From NCBI RefSeq assembly GCF_900112205.1, contig NZ_FOKW01000004.1, forward strand, positions 248,001 through 312,000: DNA of 64,000 nucleotides, given 5' to 3'. Shown in pieces: positions 53,501-61,396 of this stretch. Numbering within the stretch: the first letter of the stretch is position 1; every line of letters begins with the position of its first letter. The DNA is from Natronobacterium haloterrestre (GTDB lineage Archaea; Halobacteriota; Halobacteria; Halobacteriales; Natrialbaceae). The notes under the pieces are model-generated. The model was not told where the DNA came from. It saw nothing but the letters and a program-made list of their open reading frames with translations, and did not search any database. The translations under genes were made by a program, and so were the position numbers.

Positions 53501-54827
53501 GGATCTCACCGTGCCGGAACCGGCCAGTCGAGACGAGCCCGCCGACCGGACCGAGGAGATCCAGTCGGTCCGGGTGGACGTGGACAGGATCGACGAACTC
53601 CGGACGCTCGTCGAGGGGCTGGTGACGACCCGTATTCGGCTCCGGCATGCGGCCGACGCCGGGGAGGACATCTCGGAGATCGAGCCCGAACTCGACGACC
53701 TGACCGATCTGACGACCGACCTCCAGGAGACCGTGATGGACGTCCGACTCGTCCCCCTCGAGACGGTCGTCAACCGGCTCCCCCGGATCGTCCGGGACAT
53801 CGCCCGGGAACAGGAGAAAGACGTCGCCTTCGAACTCTCCGGCGAGGGTGTCGAACTCGATCGGAGTATCCTCGACCGGATCCGCGATCCACTGATCCAC
53901 CTCGTTCGAAACGCCGTCGATCACGGGATCGAACCACCGGAAAAACGGGAAGCTGCCGGCAAACCCCGTGAGGGGTCGGTCGAAGTCACCGCATCGCGGT
54001 CCCGGGGCCGGGCGACGATCACGGTGTCCGACGACGGTGCGGGGCTGGATCCCGACCGGCTCCGTTCGGAAGCCATCGACGCCGGCATCCTCGAGGAGGA
54101 CGCGGCCGAGGAGTTGAGCGACGACGAGGTTTACGACCTCGCGTTCCACCCCGGATTCACGACGGCCGACTCGGTGACCGACGTCAGCGGCCGCGGCGTC
54201 GGGATGGACGTCGTCAAGCGAACCGTCGAAGACCTCGACGGCACCGTCGAGATCGAGAGCCAGCCCGGCAAAGGGACGACGGTCACGATGACCCTTCCGG
54301 TGTCGATCGCCATCGAGGACGTCCTGTTCCTCGAGGTCGGGGACGCCGAGTTCGGCATCCCGACCAAGGTGGTCCAGGACGTCGAGTCGACGGCGATGGT
54401 ACAGGCCGTCGACGGCGAGCCGGCGATCGTCGACGGCAACGAGGAGTACCGGGTCGTCGAACTCGGATCCGAACTCGGATTCGACGTCGAGCACGAACTC
54501 GAGGTCGACGAGGGAATCGGTGCCGAGGCGGCCGTCGCGTCCGATGGCGCGTCCGGCGGGGACGTCGGAGCGACCGCCGTCGGTGCCGGGGCCGGAACGG
54601 GGACCGAACCCGCCGTCGGCTCCGAACCGACCGGCGACCGGGGAATGATCGTCCGGATCCGCGACGACGTTCGGCCCATCGCCCTTCACTGCGACCGGGT
54701 CCGAGACCAGCAGGAGGTCGTCGTCAAGCCGTTCGAAGGGTTCATGGGCGGCATCCCTGGGCTCAGTGGGGCGACTGTACGGGGGCGGGGACAGGTGGTC
54801 AACATCCTCGACGTAACGACGCTATGA
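50568..54827 (+). CDS. cheA: chemotaxis histidine kinase CheA with ~750-residue acidic linker
   Basis: 1419 residues, about twice the usual CheA. HPt domain (1-~120) with phospho-His44 in FRVAHTLKGNCGAAGL; a P2-like response-regulator-docking region (~125-240); then ~750 residues (245-993) of Asp/Glu/Ala low complexity; then the dimerisation domain (from IQSVRVDVDRIDELRTLVEG), the kinase domain (HLVRNAVDHGIEPPEKR, VSDDGAGLDP, GRGVGMDVVK, GKGTTVTMTLP) and a CheW-like regulatory domain (~1235-1419), itself interrupted by a Gly/Ala-rich insert. The linker contains four short hydrophobic motifs: VDELLDE near 280, FDDLLED near 318, FDELQDE near 401 and MDELLGD near 424. All kinase boxes are intact, so it should be active. 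Confidence 0.95.
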   Translation: MTEYWPDFVRESEERITELNNALLTLERHPDDEEAMENIFRVAHTLKGNCGAAGLERASDLAHAIEDVLDAVRSGDLEVSPELMDAIFDAVDELETMVREVDRHGEIETDPSERIDALRDHLDGPAGLRSPTEAEIDDVVADLARPANDDHEAYLARLSIADTGEGVNDGMLVVEALIDAFELIGTEPSRETIAAGDYGELIDAVFASPVSESAIASGLEPVEEVADFEIIRVTDRIGSGSTSGETTAASAAEDDPFADLEPGTAPSADLSPDEAQELEVDELLDEFNEFDDLDELVEDVEEDDDLEAFEEMGEAGSFDDLLEDVEAETEADAADAADAGTAPEPADEPQSAADGTDTDDAATGADEDAADEPTTAPADDEVEDASAVFEELKDEVEMVGFDELQDELEELEFDEFDSDEEVGMDELLGDEVDEGSPADDPFLESDDSEGSSTAADLEADTDVDEGEGESGTKAEAELEPETEPESPTPEPAAETGSEAVAGTDTDTAAEASNDAEPIPAETETAPDSAGTAGDEQEDAAGELEDPSVGSGPFPGVAPDAESEAAERPSPESVDDGSEPEPESELEPVNADSDREADASDGEPDADGITADVSEDEAAAATEGDEPVEADPAWAATEDEIVDFGDEPEADAAEEIDEPGTEDLEANLEDATEGEVGPAEVESDLEDAADDDVDNDDLADPDTEFESEEPDPVEADIDFEPEFGDDGFDDAFGADADADADADADFESETTLDTGADEPEPEPAEFTGTDLEHTDGFDDTESEFSVETSFDADEFGNDGVAESDVDDATPVDAGTVDEPENDEGDDEDEEGETGGFQFEATVESAEPTDDTDSSDATPVDESIDETLEAGDGTDDTDSSDATPVDESIDETLEAGDGTDVIDEIDLDDSGIDSDVDVSVDSAGEFDASGIDDEGPGIEPGVDSGFGDIEAGPDARTEGVDLERDAEPERVIEEPDLEIPDLTVPEPASRDEPADRTEEIQSVRVDVDRIDELRTLVEGLVTTRIRLRHAADAGEDISEIEPELDDLTDLTTDLQETVMDVRLVPLETVVNRLPRIVRDIAREQEKDVAFELSGEGVELDRSILDRIRDPLIHLVRNAVDHGIEPPEKREAAGKPREGSVEVTASRSRGRATITVSDDGAGLDPDRLRSEAIDAGILEEDAAEELSDDEVYDLAFHPGFTTADSVTDVSGRGVGMDVVKRTVEDLDGTVEIESQPGKGTTVTMTLPVSIAIEDVLFLEVGDAEFGIPTKVVQDVESTAMVQAVDGEPAIVDGNEEYRVVELGSELGFDVEHELEVDEGIGAEAAVASDGASGGDVGATAVGAGAGTGTEPAVGSEPTGDRGMIVRIRDDVRPIALHCDRVRDQQEVVVKPFEGFMGGIPGLSGATVRGRGQVVNILDVTTL
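53106..53255 (+). repeat. perfect tandem 75-bp duplication in cheA
   Basis: Two identical 75-base copies (25 codons, beginning accgacgatacc) back to back, plus seven bases of a third. In frame within the acidic linker. Identity at silent positions shows a recent duplication, direct evidence that the linker is growing by slippage or unequal exchange. Confidence 0.95.
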
Positions 54828-54955
54828 GACGGAACACACAGCCAGACGGAGGCGTTCAGCCGTATCGACGCCCGCACCGACAGTTACAGTCACGGTCATA
54901 CCGACACCGACACCCACACCCACACCGACACCCACGGAAACGGAGGAACACATGA
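54824..54955 (+). other. 43-codon bridging ORF between cheA and cheC
   Basis: The ATG overlaps the cheA stop (ATGA) and the TGA overlaps the cheC ATG (ATGA), so the frame spans the 124-base gap exactly. The product would be extremely basic and His/Arg/Pro-rich (15 Arg, 7 His) with codons rare in this genome (AGA, AGG, CGA, TTA), so a folded haloarchaeal protein is unlikely. It includes six 6-bp units (ccgaca/cccaca) at 54901-54936. Best read as a translational bridge that replaced lost coding sequence, or as a chance frame. Confidence 0.4.
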
Positions 54956-55584
54956 CGATGAAAGTCGATATCCGCAAGCTGAGTTTTATAAACGAGATGG
55001 CGAAAGTCGGGACGAACGGCGTCGCCGACAACATGAGCAAGCTGACCGGCGAGGACGCGCAGATGGAGGTGACGAAGACGAACTTCATCGACGTCGAGGA
55101 CCTCGAGGGACAACTCGACGACGGCAAGCGCGTCGGCGTCCGAGTTCGGCTCCACGACCCGCCCCACGGTCACATCCTCATCCTCTTCCCCGAGACGAGC
55201 GCCAAGAAGATCACGGCGATCATGCTCGACGACGTCGTCGACGACATGTCCGACGTCTCCGGCAAGATGGCCCGAAGCGCCGTCGAGGAGATGGGGACGA
55301 TGATGGCAAGCGGCTTCATCGACGGCTGGGCCGACGTCCTCGGACGCGTGATCGACATCGCCGCGCCCCAACTCGTCTACGCGCCCGGCGGCGAGATCGT
55401 CAGCCGGACCGCGGGACTGGGCGGCGACGATCTCGCCCTGTTCTTCGACTCGGACCTGACGGTTCCGAGCTACCAGATCGAGGCCGAGATCTACGCGTTC
55501 CCCGACCTCGAGACGTTCGTCGAAATGGTCAACGCTATGGACGTCCCCTCGAAGAGTTCGACGCCCACCTCCCACTCGTCATGA
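54952..55584 (+). CDS. cheC: CheC-family chemotaxis protein, single domain (CheC1)
   Basis: 210 residues, one CheC domain: LSFINEMAKVGTNGVADNMS at the N-terminus, LFPETSAKKITAIMLDD, and the phosphatase helix SAVEEMGTMMASGFIDGWAD. The CheC consensus is (D/S)xxxExxN followed 22 residues later by Pro; here the Glu and the Pro (AAPQL) are kept but Asn is Thr, so CheY-P phosphatase activity is doubtful. It may act as a binder of CheD or CheY. The start could be two codons later (MKVDIRK). Overlaps the next gene by ATGA. Confidence 0.9.
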   Translation: MTMKVDIRKLSFINEMAKVGTNGVADNMSKLTGEDAQMEVTKTNFIDVEDLEGQLDDGKRVGVRVRLHDPPHGHILILFPETSAKKITAIMLDDVVDDMSDVSGKMARSAVEEMGTMMASGFIDGWADVLGRVIDIAAPQLVYAPGGEIVSRTAGLGGDDLALFFDSDLTVPSYQIEAEIYAFPDLETFVEMVNAMDVPSKSSTPTSHSS

Positions 55585-56837
55585 AACTCGACGTTAACGC
55601 GCTCGGAACGTTCTACCGGATGGCTCGGGAAGGCGCCGGGTTGGCCGCGGGTCGACTGACTCACATGACCGACGTCGAAACGCGGGTCGGCGTGACGAAG
55701 CTCAACTTCATGCGCGGCCGGGAGATCCGCCGCGACTTCGAGGACCCGACCGAGAAAGTCGGCGTCCGTGTCGAACTCGGCGGTGCGATCGAGGGCTATT
55801 CCATCGTCGTCTTCGACCGAGAGAACGCGCTTCGCATCGTCGAGACGATCGTCTCCGAGTCCGATGCCGAGGAGTTCGACGAGATGAGCCGCAGCGCCGT
55901 CACGGAAGTCGGGCACATCATGAACAGCGGCTTCATCGACGGCTGGGCCGACGTGTTAGAGACCGTCATCGACGTTTCCACCCCCGAGTTCGTCGAGGGC
56001 GCGTCGGCGGACGTCTTCTTCAACGACCTCGAGGAAGCGCCGGACGACGACGACCTCGCCTTGCTCTTCCAGAGCCACATCGAGGCCGTCGACACCGAGG
56101 TGGGCTTCAGCCACTACCTGTTCCCCGAGCGGGAGTCGATGTCTCAGGTCCTCGAACAGCTTCGCGACAGCGGCGGCATCGAGTACGACAAACTCGAGGG
56201 GTTCGACCGGATGGCCGAACGCGGCGCGGAGGAGGTCGCAAACACCGCGACGACGCTGACCGGGATCGACACGAGCGTCGAGATCCGCCGGCTCAACTTC
56301 GTCTCGCTCGAGGCGATCCCGGAGGAGGTCCCCGACGAGCGGCTGGTCGGCGTCGCCTTCGAGTTCGACGGGGTGCCAAGCGGCTATCTCCTGTTCCTGT
56401 TCGACGAGGAATCCGCCAGGGAAATCGTCGACGCGATGGTCCCGATGGCGACCGGCGACGGCGACGCGGACGAGGGCCCCGAGAGCTTCGACGAGATGGG
56501 GACGAGCGCGATCAAGGAACTCGGCAACATCATGGCAAGCGGGTTCCTCGACGGCTGGGCGAACGTCCTCGACACGACGATCGACCACTCGACGCCGGAG
56601 TTCGTCCACGACATCGGCACCGCCGCAGTCGACCCCGTGATCGTCCAACTCGGCGAAAACCAGGAGTTCGCGTTCGTGTTCGATACCCTCATCACGGCCG
56701 ACGGGAAGGAGTTCGACTGCGAAGTGTACGCGATCCCGGACGAGGCCGACCTCGAGCGGGCATTGAACGACTTAGACGTCGGCCGGATCGAGGACGCACC
56801 GACGACCGCCGACTTCCAGGAAGTCGATAACGCATGA
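55581..56837 (+). CDS. cheC: tandem double-domain CheC protein (CheC2)
   Basis: 418 residues: two CheC domains (about 1-200 and 205-418). The first has SAVTEVGHIMNSGFIDGWAD, with His where Asn is needed. The second has SAIKELGNIMASGFLDGWAN followed by Pro exactly 22 residues after the Asn (HSTPEF), the full (D/S)xxxExxNx22P motif. So of the three CheC domains in the operon only the last looks able to dephosphorylate CheY-P. Fused CheC pairs occur in haloarchaea. Overlaps cheD by ATGA. Confidence 0.9.
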   Translation: MKLDVNALGTFYRMAREGAGLAAGRLTHMTDVETRVGVTKLNFMRGREIRRDFEDPTEKVGVRVELGGAIEGYSIVVFDRENALRIVETIVSESDAEEFDEMSRSAVTEVGHIMNSGFIDGWADVLETVIDVSTPEFVEGASADVFFNDLEEAPDDDDLALLFQSHIEAVDTEVGFSHYLFPERESMSQVLEQLRDSGGIEYDKLEGFDRMAERGAEEVANTATTLTGIDTSVEIRRLNFVSLEAIPEEVPDERLVGVAFEFDGVPSGYLLFLFDEESAREIVDAMVPMATGDGDADEGPESFDEMGTSAIKELGNIMASGFLDGWANVLDTTIDHSTPEFVHDIGTAAVDPVIVQLGENQEFAFVFDTLITADGKEFDCEVYAIPDEADLERALNDLDVGRIEDAPTTADFQEVDNA

Positions 56838-57355
56838 AGACGTACGGAACAGAACCAGGCGCGCCAACGCCGGTCCAGGTCGGTATCTCCGAGCTGGCTG
56901 TGAGCGACGGCGACGAGACGCTCAGGTCGTACGGTCTCGGCTCCTGTCTCGCGATCGCCCTCTACGACCCCGACAGCGAGATCGGCGGGCTCGCCCACGC
57001 GATGTTACCCGACGGTGACGCGGCCGAAAACAGCGATCGAAAGCCCGGCAAGTACGCCGACACCGCGATCCGGGCCTTGCTGCGGCGGATGGTCGAAAAA
57101 GGAGCGAGTTATACGTCCGTCGAGGCAAAGATCGCAGGAGGAAGTGATATGTTCGAATTCGACAGTTTCGGGGACGGGGTCGGTCAGCGCAACGTCGTTG
57201 CGGCACGCGACGAACTCGAGAAACTCGGCGTGCCACTGGTCGCCGAGGACGTCGGCGGCGATCGGGGGCGAACCGTCGAGTTCACGCCTGGCTCGGGGAC
57301 GCTCCTCGTGAAGATCTCCGAGTCGGACGGAACCACCGGAGTGACGGAGCTATGA
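56834..57355 (+). CDS. cheD: chemoreceptor glutamine deamidase CheD
   Basis: 173 residues. Catalytic Cys38 in YGLGSCLAIALYD and His55 in GGLAHAMLPD, with the later KIAGGSDMFEFDSFGDGVGQ and QRNVVAARDEL typical of CheD. It deamidates receptor glutamines and, in other species, binds CheC. Overlaps cheR by ATGA. The order cheY-B-A-C-C-D-R matches other haloarchaeal loci. Confidence 0.94.
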   Translation: MKTYGTEPGAPTPVQVGISELAVSDGDETLRSYGLGSCLAIALYDPDSEIGGLAHAMLPDGDAAENSDRKPGKYADTAIRALLRRMVEKGASYTSVEAKIAGGSDMFEFDSFGDGVGQRNVVAARDELEKLGVPLVAEDVGGDRGRTVEFTPGSGTLLVKISESDGTTGVTEL

Positions 57356-58170
57356 GCGACGACGCGTTCGACGACCTGCTTTCGTTCGTCGAGGACGAAC
57401 TGCAGTTCGCGACCAGCCACTACAACGACAGCTACCTCGACCGGCGGGTCTCCTCCCGGATGCGCCGAACCCAGAGCGACGACTACGCCGACTACCTGCG
57501 GACGCTGCGATCGGATCCCGACGAGCAGGAGGCGTTGCTCGAGGCGATGAGTATCAACGTCACCGGCTTCTTCCGGAACCCCGACGTCTGGTCGGGAATT
57601 CGGGAGGTGCTCCGGACACTGTCGGCCGACGCCGACGGACGGACCGATACCGTCGATGTCTGGAGCGCCGCCTGCGCCGACGGCCGCGAACCCTACTCGC
57701 TGTCGATGCTCGCTCACGACGATCGGCGGATCGACGAGTCGGCGATCGAGATCCTGGGAACCGACATCAGCGAACCGGCCCTCGAGACGGCCGAGGAGGG
57801 CGTCTACGAGGAGTCACGGACGGTCGACATGGACGACCAACTCTCCTTTCTGGACGATTACTCGCGATACGTCGACCGAGACGGCCGCACCTACCGGATC
57901 GGCGACGACGTCAAGGAGATCGTGAATTTCGAACGCCACGACCTGATCAACGACGATCCCAAATCCGGGTTCGACCTGGTCGTCTGCCGGAACCTCTTCA
58001 TCTACATCGACAACGAGTACAAACGATCGATGCTCGAGGTGATCGCCGAATCGCTCCGCCCCGAAGGGTACCTCGTCATCGGCAAGGCCGAGACGATTCC
58101 GCCCAACCTCAAATCCGCCTTCTCGGTCCACGACGCCCGACTGCGGATCTACCAGCGCGACGACGAGTAA
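57352..58170 (+). CDS. cheR: chemoreceptor methyltransferase CheR
   Basis: 272 residues. N-terminal helical domain with YLDRRVSSRMRR and INVTGFFRN, then the SAM-binding methyltransferase domain with VWSAACADGREPYSLSML (the usual GCATGEE motif reads ACADGRE), EILGTDISEPALETAEEGVY and FDLVVCRNLFIYIDN. It methylates receptor glutamates. The last gene of the che operon; 155 bases of non-coding DNA follow. Confidence 0.94.
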   Translation: MSDDAFDDLLSFVEDELQFATSHYNDSYLDRRVSSRMRRTQSDDYADYLRTLRSDPDEQEALLEAMSINVTGFFRNPDVWSGIREVLRTLSADADGRTDTVDVWSAACADGREPYSLSMLAHDDRRIDESAIEILGTDISEPALETAEEGVYEESRTVDMDDQLSFLDDYSRYVDRDGRTYRIGDDVKEIVNFERHDLINDDPKSGFDLVVCRNLFIYIDNEYKRSMLEVIAESLRPEGYLVIGKAETIPPNLKSAFSVHDARLRIYQRDDE

Positions 58171-58325
58171 CGTCGGCCTCGTTCGGTACGGATTCCGATG
58201 CCTCCTCCCGCCTGCCGCCTCCCGTCGCGTTCTCGCGATCCCATGTCACGGGACCCGATAGCGACGATCGCATCTTCCCTGCCCGTTCGGATACGCTTAC
58301 GTAGCCGGGTTCGAATGCTGGTGGT

Positions 58326-59627
58326 ATGACCGATTCCGGTTCCGGACCCGGCCCTGGAACGGACCCCGGAACGAACGACGGTTCCGATCCCGACATCGGC
58401 GACCTCCCGGCCTACGTCGCACGCTCGCGTGCACTTCTCGAGTCCTCGACGCCGACGACCCAACGGGAGACCCGTACCTGGCTCGTCGAACCGTTCCTCG
58501 AGACGCTTGGGTGGGATACCACGGCCGATTCGGAGACCCGGAGGACGGATCGATCGATCGGCGGTATCCGCCTCGAGTACGTACTCTCCATCGGCGACGT
58601 TCCAGCCGTTTTCGTCGCCGTGGAGGCCGCCGACGAGACCCTCGACGAAACCCGAGCAGCGGCGCTCGAGCGAGCCATGGATCGATCCGGCGTCGATCGG
58701 GCGCTCTATACGAACGGTCGGGAGTTCCTCCTGCTTGCCGGCGGTGATGGTGGAACCGAACGCCTGGGCTGTCGACTCCCCTCACTGGTCGAGCGCGAGT
58801 CCGCGCTCGAACACTACGCCCGTCCCGTCGTCGCCAGACGGCTCGAGCGCCACGCCCGTCCCTTCGTGGCGAGACGGCTCGTCCTCGAGCGGGAGTCGCT
58901 GGCCGAAGCGATCACCGACGAGTTAACGGAGACGGTACCAGGCGGTGAAACCCACGCCGGCGAGTTCGCGTCGGCGGCCGAGGAGTTCCTCGACGGCTTG
59001 ATCGACGCGTTCGCCGGCTCCGGTTCCGTCGAAACCCTGGACGCCGACAACAGCGAGGATGAGAAGAACGGGCTCACGCTCGAGTTCAGCGACGACGGTT
59101 ACGGACACGAGAGTCCGGCAAGACCGGAACCGGAGGACCACAGAGACCGAGACGGAGGGAGCGACGAGAACCGCGACGAAACGCGGTCGGGAGAGGACGC
59201 CGACGACGTCGACGGAACAGAACCGGAACCCGGGACGAACGATCTCTCGCGCGAGGAGGACCCGAAGGACTCCGACGATGGGGCCGAGGACGGCGAGTAC
59301 GTCGTCCGGTTTTTCAACGACCGCGGATCGATCGGTGCTATCGGGCACTCGAGTTCCGACCGCGCCCTCGTCGCCGCCACGGAGTACCTCTTCGAGCGGG
59401 GACTTTCCGGGGTGTCAGTCCCCTGGAGTCCGGAGGAGGGATCCGAATCGACGGTTCTGAACGACGACCCCGTTCGCGCCGACGGCACGCCGATGGCCGA
59501 ACCGCAGGAACTCTCGAACGGCCTCTACCTCGAGACCGGGGGTGATACCGAAACCCACGCCGAACTGGTAGAGCGCTTGACCGCTCGAGCGGGTTTGCGG
59601 GCGATGGTGACGGGCGACTGGGAGTAA
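58326..59627 (+). CDS. protein with HSDR_N-like (inactivated PD-(D/E)XK) domain
   Basis: 433 residues. Residues ~45-145 resemble the N-terminal nuclease-fold domain of type I restriction HsdR and related proteins: ETRTWLVEPFLETLGWD, then RLEYVLSIGD, PAVFVAVEAADETLDE and ALYTNGREFLLLAG. In active members these supply Asp and ExK; here they are Glu84 and Glu100-Ala-Ala102, so the catalytic Lys is gone. A helical region follows with a small internal duplication (YARPVVARRLE / HARPFVARRLV), then an acidic linker (~245-325) and a C-terminal alpha/beta domain (YVVRFFNDRGSIGAIGHSSS). It lies between che and pilus genes; function unknown. Confidence 0.68.
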   Translation: MTDSGSGPGPGTDPGTNDGSDPDIGDLPAYVARSRALLESSTPTTQRETRTWLVEPFLETLGWDTTADSETRRTDRSIGGIRLEYVLSIGDVPAVFVAVEAADETLDETRAAALERAMDRSGVDRALYTNGREFLLLAGGDGGTERLGCRLPSLVERESALEHYARPVVARRLERHARPFVARRLVLERESLAEAITDELTETVPGGETHAGEFASAAEEFLDGLIDAFAGSGSVETLDADNSEDEKNGLTLEFSDDGYGHESPARPEPEDHRDRDGGSDENRDETRSGEDADDVDGTEPEPGTNDLSREEDPKDSDDGAEDGEYVVRFFNDRGSIGAIGHSSSDRALVAATEYLFERGLSGVSVPWSPEEGSESTVLNDDPVRADGTPMAEPQELSNGLYLETGGDTETHAELVERLTARAGLRAMVTGDWE

Positions 59628-59658
59628 CACGGCGAACGGAGAGGACCGCGAAAACACG

Positions 59659-60435
59659 TCAGTACGAGATATCGACAGTAACGACCGTAATTACGGCTCG
59701 GTCGACGTCGTCGCGTTCTCCCACCTCCCAGTCCTCGAGTGTGCGTTCCCACGCGTCCTCTTTCGCGTCGGATTCGGCAGTCGGGACTTCGACAGAGACG
59801 GTGCCCGGATCGTCGACGACCTCCGTCGTCCGATTTTCGACGGAGAGCGTGAATCCCGTGCTCTCGCTGCTCTGGATCGATCGGTCGTCACCGGCGATCC
59901 GTACGAGCGAGATAATCGCCGTATCGGTTTCTTCGTTGTACGTCAAGAGGGGATCCTCGAGAACGACGGCGCCGCCATCGCTTTCGCGAATCACCGCACC
60001 GCCCTCGTACGAAAGCGTATCGGAGCCGGATTCGTAGCTGAATTCGCCGAGTTCGAGGCTATCACCGTCGATGCCGCTCTCGTCGAACGCGCTTCGGTCC
60101 CCGATGAACTCGCCGTTCACGCTGACGTTGATCGCCGTTCCCCCGCTACCAGTCCTGATCGTGCCACCCCGAAGTGACAGTTCCCCGTATCGCTGATCGA
60201 TCCCGTCGTACCGGAGCACGTCGTTGAAATTCTCCGCGAGCGCGCCCATCGCCCGTTCGCCGTTTCGCTGCTGTTCGATCTCCTGGTAATCGTCCATCGC
60301 CTGGAAACCGGTTACCGAGAGCAACGCGATCGAACTGAGGATGATGCCGAACACGAGAACGAACGCGACCACCTCGGATACGGCTCGGTCGTCGCGGTGC
60401 CACCGCGATCGAATACGCCCAGTTCGTGAGTTCAT
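59659..60435 (-). CDS. pilin-like protein (DUF7289-type)
   Basis: 258 residues. The N-terminus DDRAVSEVVAFVLVFGIILS is the archaeal pilin-like pattern: a charged leader, RAVSEV and a long hydrophobic helix. After it comes a beta-rich extracellular domain (GELSLRGGTIRTGSGG, EFSYESGSDTLSYEGG, VVLEDPLLTYNEETDTA). Last gene of the minus-strand pilus operon; its ATG overlaps the preceding gene's stop. The DUF number is from memory. It would be a minor pilin or pilus-assembly factor at the membrane surface. Confidence 0.78.
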   Translation of the reverse strand: MNSRTGRIRSRWHRDDRAVSEVVAFVLVFGIILSSIALLSVTGFQAMDDYQEIEQQRNGERAMGALAENFNDVLRYDGIDQRYGELSLRGGTIRTGSGGTAINVSVNGEFIGDRSAFDESGIDGDSLELGEFSYESGSDTLSYEGGAVIRESDGGAVVLEDPLLTYNEETDTAIISLVRIAGDDRSIQSSESTGFTLSVENRTTEVVDDPGTVSVEVPTAESDAKEDAWERTLEDWEVGERDDVDRAVITVVTVDISY

Positions 60436-60962
60436 CGGCTCACCTCCTTGAGTTCGAGTTCCTCGCCGGAGTTTCCGTCGTACACGATCTCGATCGTGCC
60501 ACCGTTTACCGGGCCCTCATCGCCGATATCAGTCTCGACGACGACCGGAACGTACACCGGCCGCTCGATTTCGTCGGCAGTCAGTCGGAGACACTCGGTC
60601 GAACCGTCGAGCAGCGGCGCATCGTCGTCCTCACAATCGTCCGATCCCAGCAGTTCCACCGTATACCTCGAGTTCGCGACCGTTCCAGGATGCTCCGTCG
60701 TAACGCGCACCGAGTGAGTGTCGCCGTGTGCCATCCGGTCGACGTTTTCGATCTCGTCCGCGAGGCGTTCGCCGATCGTCTCGAGCGACGACTCGGCCGA
60801 CCGCTCGGTTTCCGACTCGAGCAGCGTCGCCCCGCTGGTTAGCAACATCGCGATGAGGATCGTCGTAATTCCGATCGTGAGGACGTGGGTGACGGCGACC
60901 GAGACACCGCGTTCGTGTTCCGTGCCCGTGTCCGTGTCCGTGTCGAACCCGTCGCCGATCAT
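60432..60962 (-). CDS. pilin-like membrane protein (DUF7266-type)
   Basis: 176 residues. An acidic 20-residue leader ending ERGVSVAVTH precedes one hydrophobic helix (VLTIGITTILIAMLLTSGAT), then a conserved-looking amphipathic helix (SAESSLETIGERLADEIENV) and a beta-rich domain with two pairs of Cys (DDCEDD, TECLRL), possibly a disulfide outside the cell. The long helix after the ERG motif resembles the pilin assembly helix. ATGA overlaps on both sides tie it to the operon. Confidence 0.75.
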   Translation of the reverse strand: MIGDGFDTDTDTGTEHERGVSVAVTHVLTIGITTILIAMLLTSGATLLESETERSAESSLETIGERLADEIENVDRMAHGDTHSVRVTTEHPGTVANSRYTVELLGSDDCEDDDAPLLDGSTECLRLTADEIERPVYVPVVVETDIGDEGPVNGGTIEIVYDGNSGEELELKEVSR

Positions 60963-61396
60963 GGTTCCTCCGGACAGTTTCCGTTGCCTGGATCGATCTC
61001 CCGTGTCTGGTTGTAACTGAACTCGTGTGTGTCGTAGGTGATCGTGACGTTGATTGGCCCGCTTGCGTCGATAGAATCGTCGGCGACGCTGACGTTCGTC
61101 ACTCCTGCCGACGACTGCGAACTTACGTTTCTGTAGGCATCGGTGTAGGCCTCCAGGTCGTTCTCGACTCCACTCGAGTCGTCGTGAGTGGCGAGGAGGC
61201 ACTCGAGGTGTTGTTCGACCTCGTAGCCGGTGACGTCCTCGGTCGTCGCCGACTGACTGGATGCACCTGACGAGATCGTTTCCGTGTAGAGAACGCCGTT
61301 GAAGACGACGACGACACCGAGGATTATAAACGCCAACGTGATGGCACCGATCAGGATGATCTGACCACGATCGGTCCCCTCGAGATCGGTCACCAT
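60959..61396 (-). CDS. pilin-like membrane protein (DUF7261-type)
   Basis: 145 residues. LEGTDRGQIILIGAITLAFI opens with the DRGQ motif directly before a hydrophobic helix, as in archaeal type IV pilin-like proteins cleaved by PibD. The extracellular domain has predicted N-glycosylation sequons (NVSS, NVSV, NVTI, NQTR) and two Cys (ECLLA, NCPEE). Short minor-pilin size. It overlaps the upstream gene by seven bases. Confidence 0.78.
   Translation of the reverse strand: MVTDLEGTDRGQIILIGAITLAFIILGVVVVFNGVLYTETISSGASSQSATTEDVTGYEVEQHLECLLATHDDSSGVENDLEAYTDAYRNVSSQSSAGVTNVSVADDSIDASGPINVTITYDTHEFSYNQTREIDPGNGNCPEEP

Noticed and set aside
50445-54689. Minus-strand open frame of ~1400 codons opposite cheA
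   Set aside because: It is a shadow of the GC-rich, acidic-codon cheA gene; cheA has intact domains and its own overlaps, and the antisense product has no known domain.
54817-54951. N-terminal Pro-Thr repeat extension of cheC in the same frame
   Set aside because: The frame is open and would encode PTPTPT, but there is no ATG or GTG start before the cheC ATG; the ATGA overlap supports the shorter start.
58290-58325. tRNA T-loop-like ggttcgaat upstream of the HSDR_N-like gene
   Set aside because: Flanking bases do not pair into a 5-bp T stem and no other tRNA arms are present.
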